The translations under genes were made by a program, and so were the position numbers. The notes below the pieces were generated by a model. That model was not told the DNA's origin. It was given only the letters and a program-made list of their open reading frames with translations, and searched no databases. Positions 22,996 to 23,932 of a stretch of 23,932 nt of DNA are shown here, in pieces. Source of the stretch: Bacillota bacterium (GTDB lineage: Bacteria > Bacillota_A > Clostridia > DSM-8532); NCBI GenBank assembly GCA_023424865.1, contig JAFADM010000366.1, forward strand, positions 1 through 23,932, in the 5' to 3' direction. Numbering within the stretch: the stretch's first letter is position 1; the number at the start of each line of letters is the position of its first letter.

Positions 22996-23932
22996 CGGGC
23001 TGAAGCTTAAGCCTGAATTGCAGCCCCGTTTCATTGCTTCCGGCGTCCAGATATTTGATTTCGCCTGTTTCAATAGTAAGCTCCAGCAATTCCCTATAGA
23101 CCCCCGGAAGGCTCGCTTCCGTATCAATGGGGCTATTCCCCGTATTCACAAGTAGATAAAGCTCCTGTCCTTTAAATTTTTTATGCATGACAAGAAGCTC
23201 CGGACAATCTGTCAGGGCTTTAAAATCTCTTGATTCCGGAAGTCCGTCCCCGATAAATTTTAAGGCAGGGCAGTTTTCCAAACCGGTGATACACCGTTCA
23301 GGACCGTCGGCCAGAACAATGACCCCCGCGTCCATGGCTTCGCGGAGCTTATCTCCCGTGTCGGCGGGAACAAAGCTGATTTCCGGCAGTACAATGAAGC
23401 TTGGGGCTTTTCCGCCGCCCGTACGGAAGCAACCGTTTTCAGGTATGCCCTTAAGAAGAAATTCATCGTTAATGAAATCGAAATCCAATTGCCTTTCCAA
23501 AAGCCGGACGGCCAGGGCGTCCATGCTTTTGGAAAGCTCCAGGGCTTTGCCGTCGGCCTTTGCGTGCTTTTGAACGGCTGTGAGGGCCGCGGCCTGCTTG
23601 AAGGGGTAATAGATTAAAGCCTGCGCCTGATGAATACCGCCGTCGAAAAGCCTGCCCAGACGGGCGACGAAGGTATTGAACTGCCTGTATTCCTCATCGG
23701 AAAGGAAATCTTCTCCATAATAGGAGGTGATGGTGTCCACCCCCAGAGCAAATTCTACGGCCATGGCGAGACATAACGCGTCCAGCGGAAGGGACTGATC
23801 CCTGTCAAACATGTTGGACGCTTCGATCATCACATGCTCCCGGCCATAAAGGTGAGCCGCGGAGGATGCCATTTTGCAGGCTACCGCGTGACGTATGACC
23901 TCGGGGTCGGAGGAAAGCAGGTCGCAGCCCGG
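22964..23932 (-). CDS. C-terminal part of a large glycoside hydrolase-like protein (5' end outside window)
   Basis: The frame is open to the window edge (23 codons upstream of the first in-window ATG with no stop), so the gene begins beyond 23932. About 320 residues are seen. The segment MIEASNMFDRDQSLPLD then VYYPF-like LIYYPFKQAAALTA, a long helix with LAVRLLERQLDFDFINDEFL, and a beta-rich end (LYLLVNTGNSPID, LQPGQSIVLANRN) resembles the C-terminal half of large alpha-L-rhamnosidase-like (GH106-type) or GH2-type enzymes, in which a glutamine-amidotransferase-like domain and a jelly-roll follow the catalytic barrel. No catalytic residues can be assigned in the visible part. It is the first known gene of the sugar-acid operon; its product would release the sugar. 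Confidence 0.5.
   Translation of the reverse strand, partial: PGCDLLSSDPEVIRHAVACKMASSAAHLYGREHVMIEASNMFDRDQSLPLDALCLAMAVEFALGVDTITSYYGEDFLSDEEYRQFNTFVARLGRLFDGGIHQAQALIYYPFKQAAALTAVQKHAKADGKALELSKSMDALAVRLLERQLDFDFINDEFLLKGIPENGCFRTGGGKAPSFIVLPEISFVPADTGDKLREAMDAGVIVLADGPERCITGLENCPALKFIGDGLPESRDFKALTDCPELLVMHKKFKGQELYLLVNTGNSPIDTEASLPGVYRELLELTIETGEIKYLDAGSNETGLQFRLKLQPGQSIVLANRN

Overview
The window looks like a chromosomal piece of a Bacillota organism, most likely a carbohydrate-degrading clostridium or Paenibacillus-like bacterium. The pointers are strong AGGAG-type ribosome sites, a YesM/YesN two-component pair beside an LplB/LplC-type ABC importer that lacks its own ATPase, a GH42 beta-galactosidase, an ROK repressor and Rho-independent hairpins. 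No rRNA, tRNA, CRISPR array or intact transposase was seen.

Layout: (1) 2-1415, an ECF sigma factor and a membrane protein that is probably its anti-sigma partner. (2) 1416-2940, small genes and debris: a possible serine-recombinase remnant, a cysteine-motif protein of unknown function, a strong terminator, a 21-bp-arm bidirectional hairpin and a two-helix membrane protein. (3) 2937-12296, an AT-rich oligosaccharide module: a YesM-like kinase and YesN-like regulator on the minus strand, then divergently two permeases, a binding lipoprotein and GH42. (4) 12433-16355 on the minus strand: a zinc alcohol dehydrogenase, a membrane-anchored alpha/beta hydrolase and an SDR. The ROK repressor (16728-17849) diverges from them. 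(5) 18104-23932 on the minus strand: a partial glycoside hydrolase-like protein, a DHDPS-family aldolase, an enolase-superfamily sugar-acid dehydratase, a metallo-beta-lactamase-fold hydrolase (probable lactonase), an SDR and a second, non-canonical DHDPS-family protein.

How they fit together (inference): block 3 senses, imports and cleaves a galactoside. Block 5 has the parts of a non-phosphorylative sugar-acid route: SDR oxidation of an aldose to a lactone, lactone opening, dehydration to a 2-keto-3-deoxy acid, then aldol cleavage. Block 4 could supply redox and deacylation steps under ROK control. By eye, GC content steps up at about 12.3 kb, so the two halves may have different histories.

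The most unusual signal is a set of five short tandem-repeat arrays with mutually unrelated units and exact periods (14 x 2, 15 x 3, 14 x 10, 34 x 4 and 45 x 4 bp). Four lie in the spacer just upstream of the next gene of an operon and one lies in the leader of the ROK gene. Two of them clearly begin inside the 3' end of the upstream gene and carry its stop codon. They look like repeated, independent tandem expansion of operon junctions.
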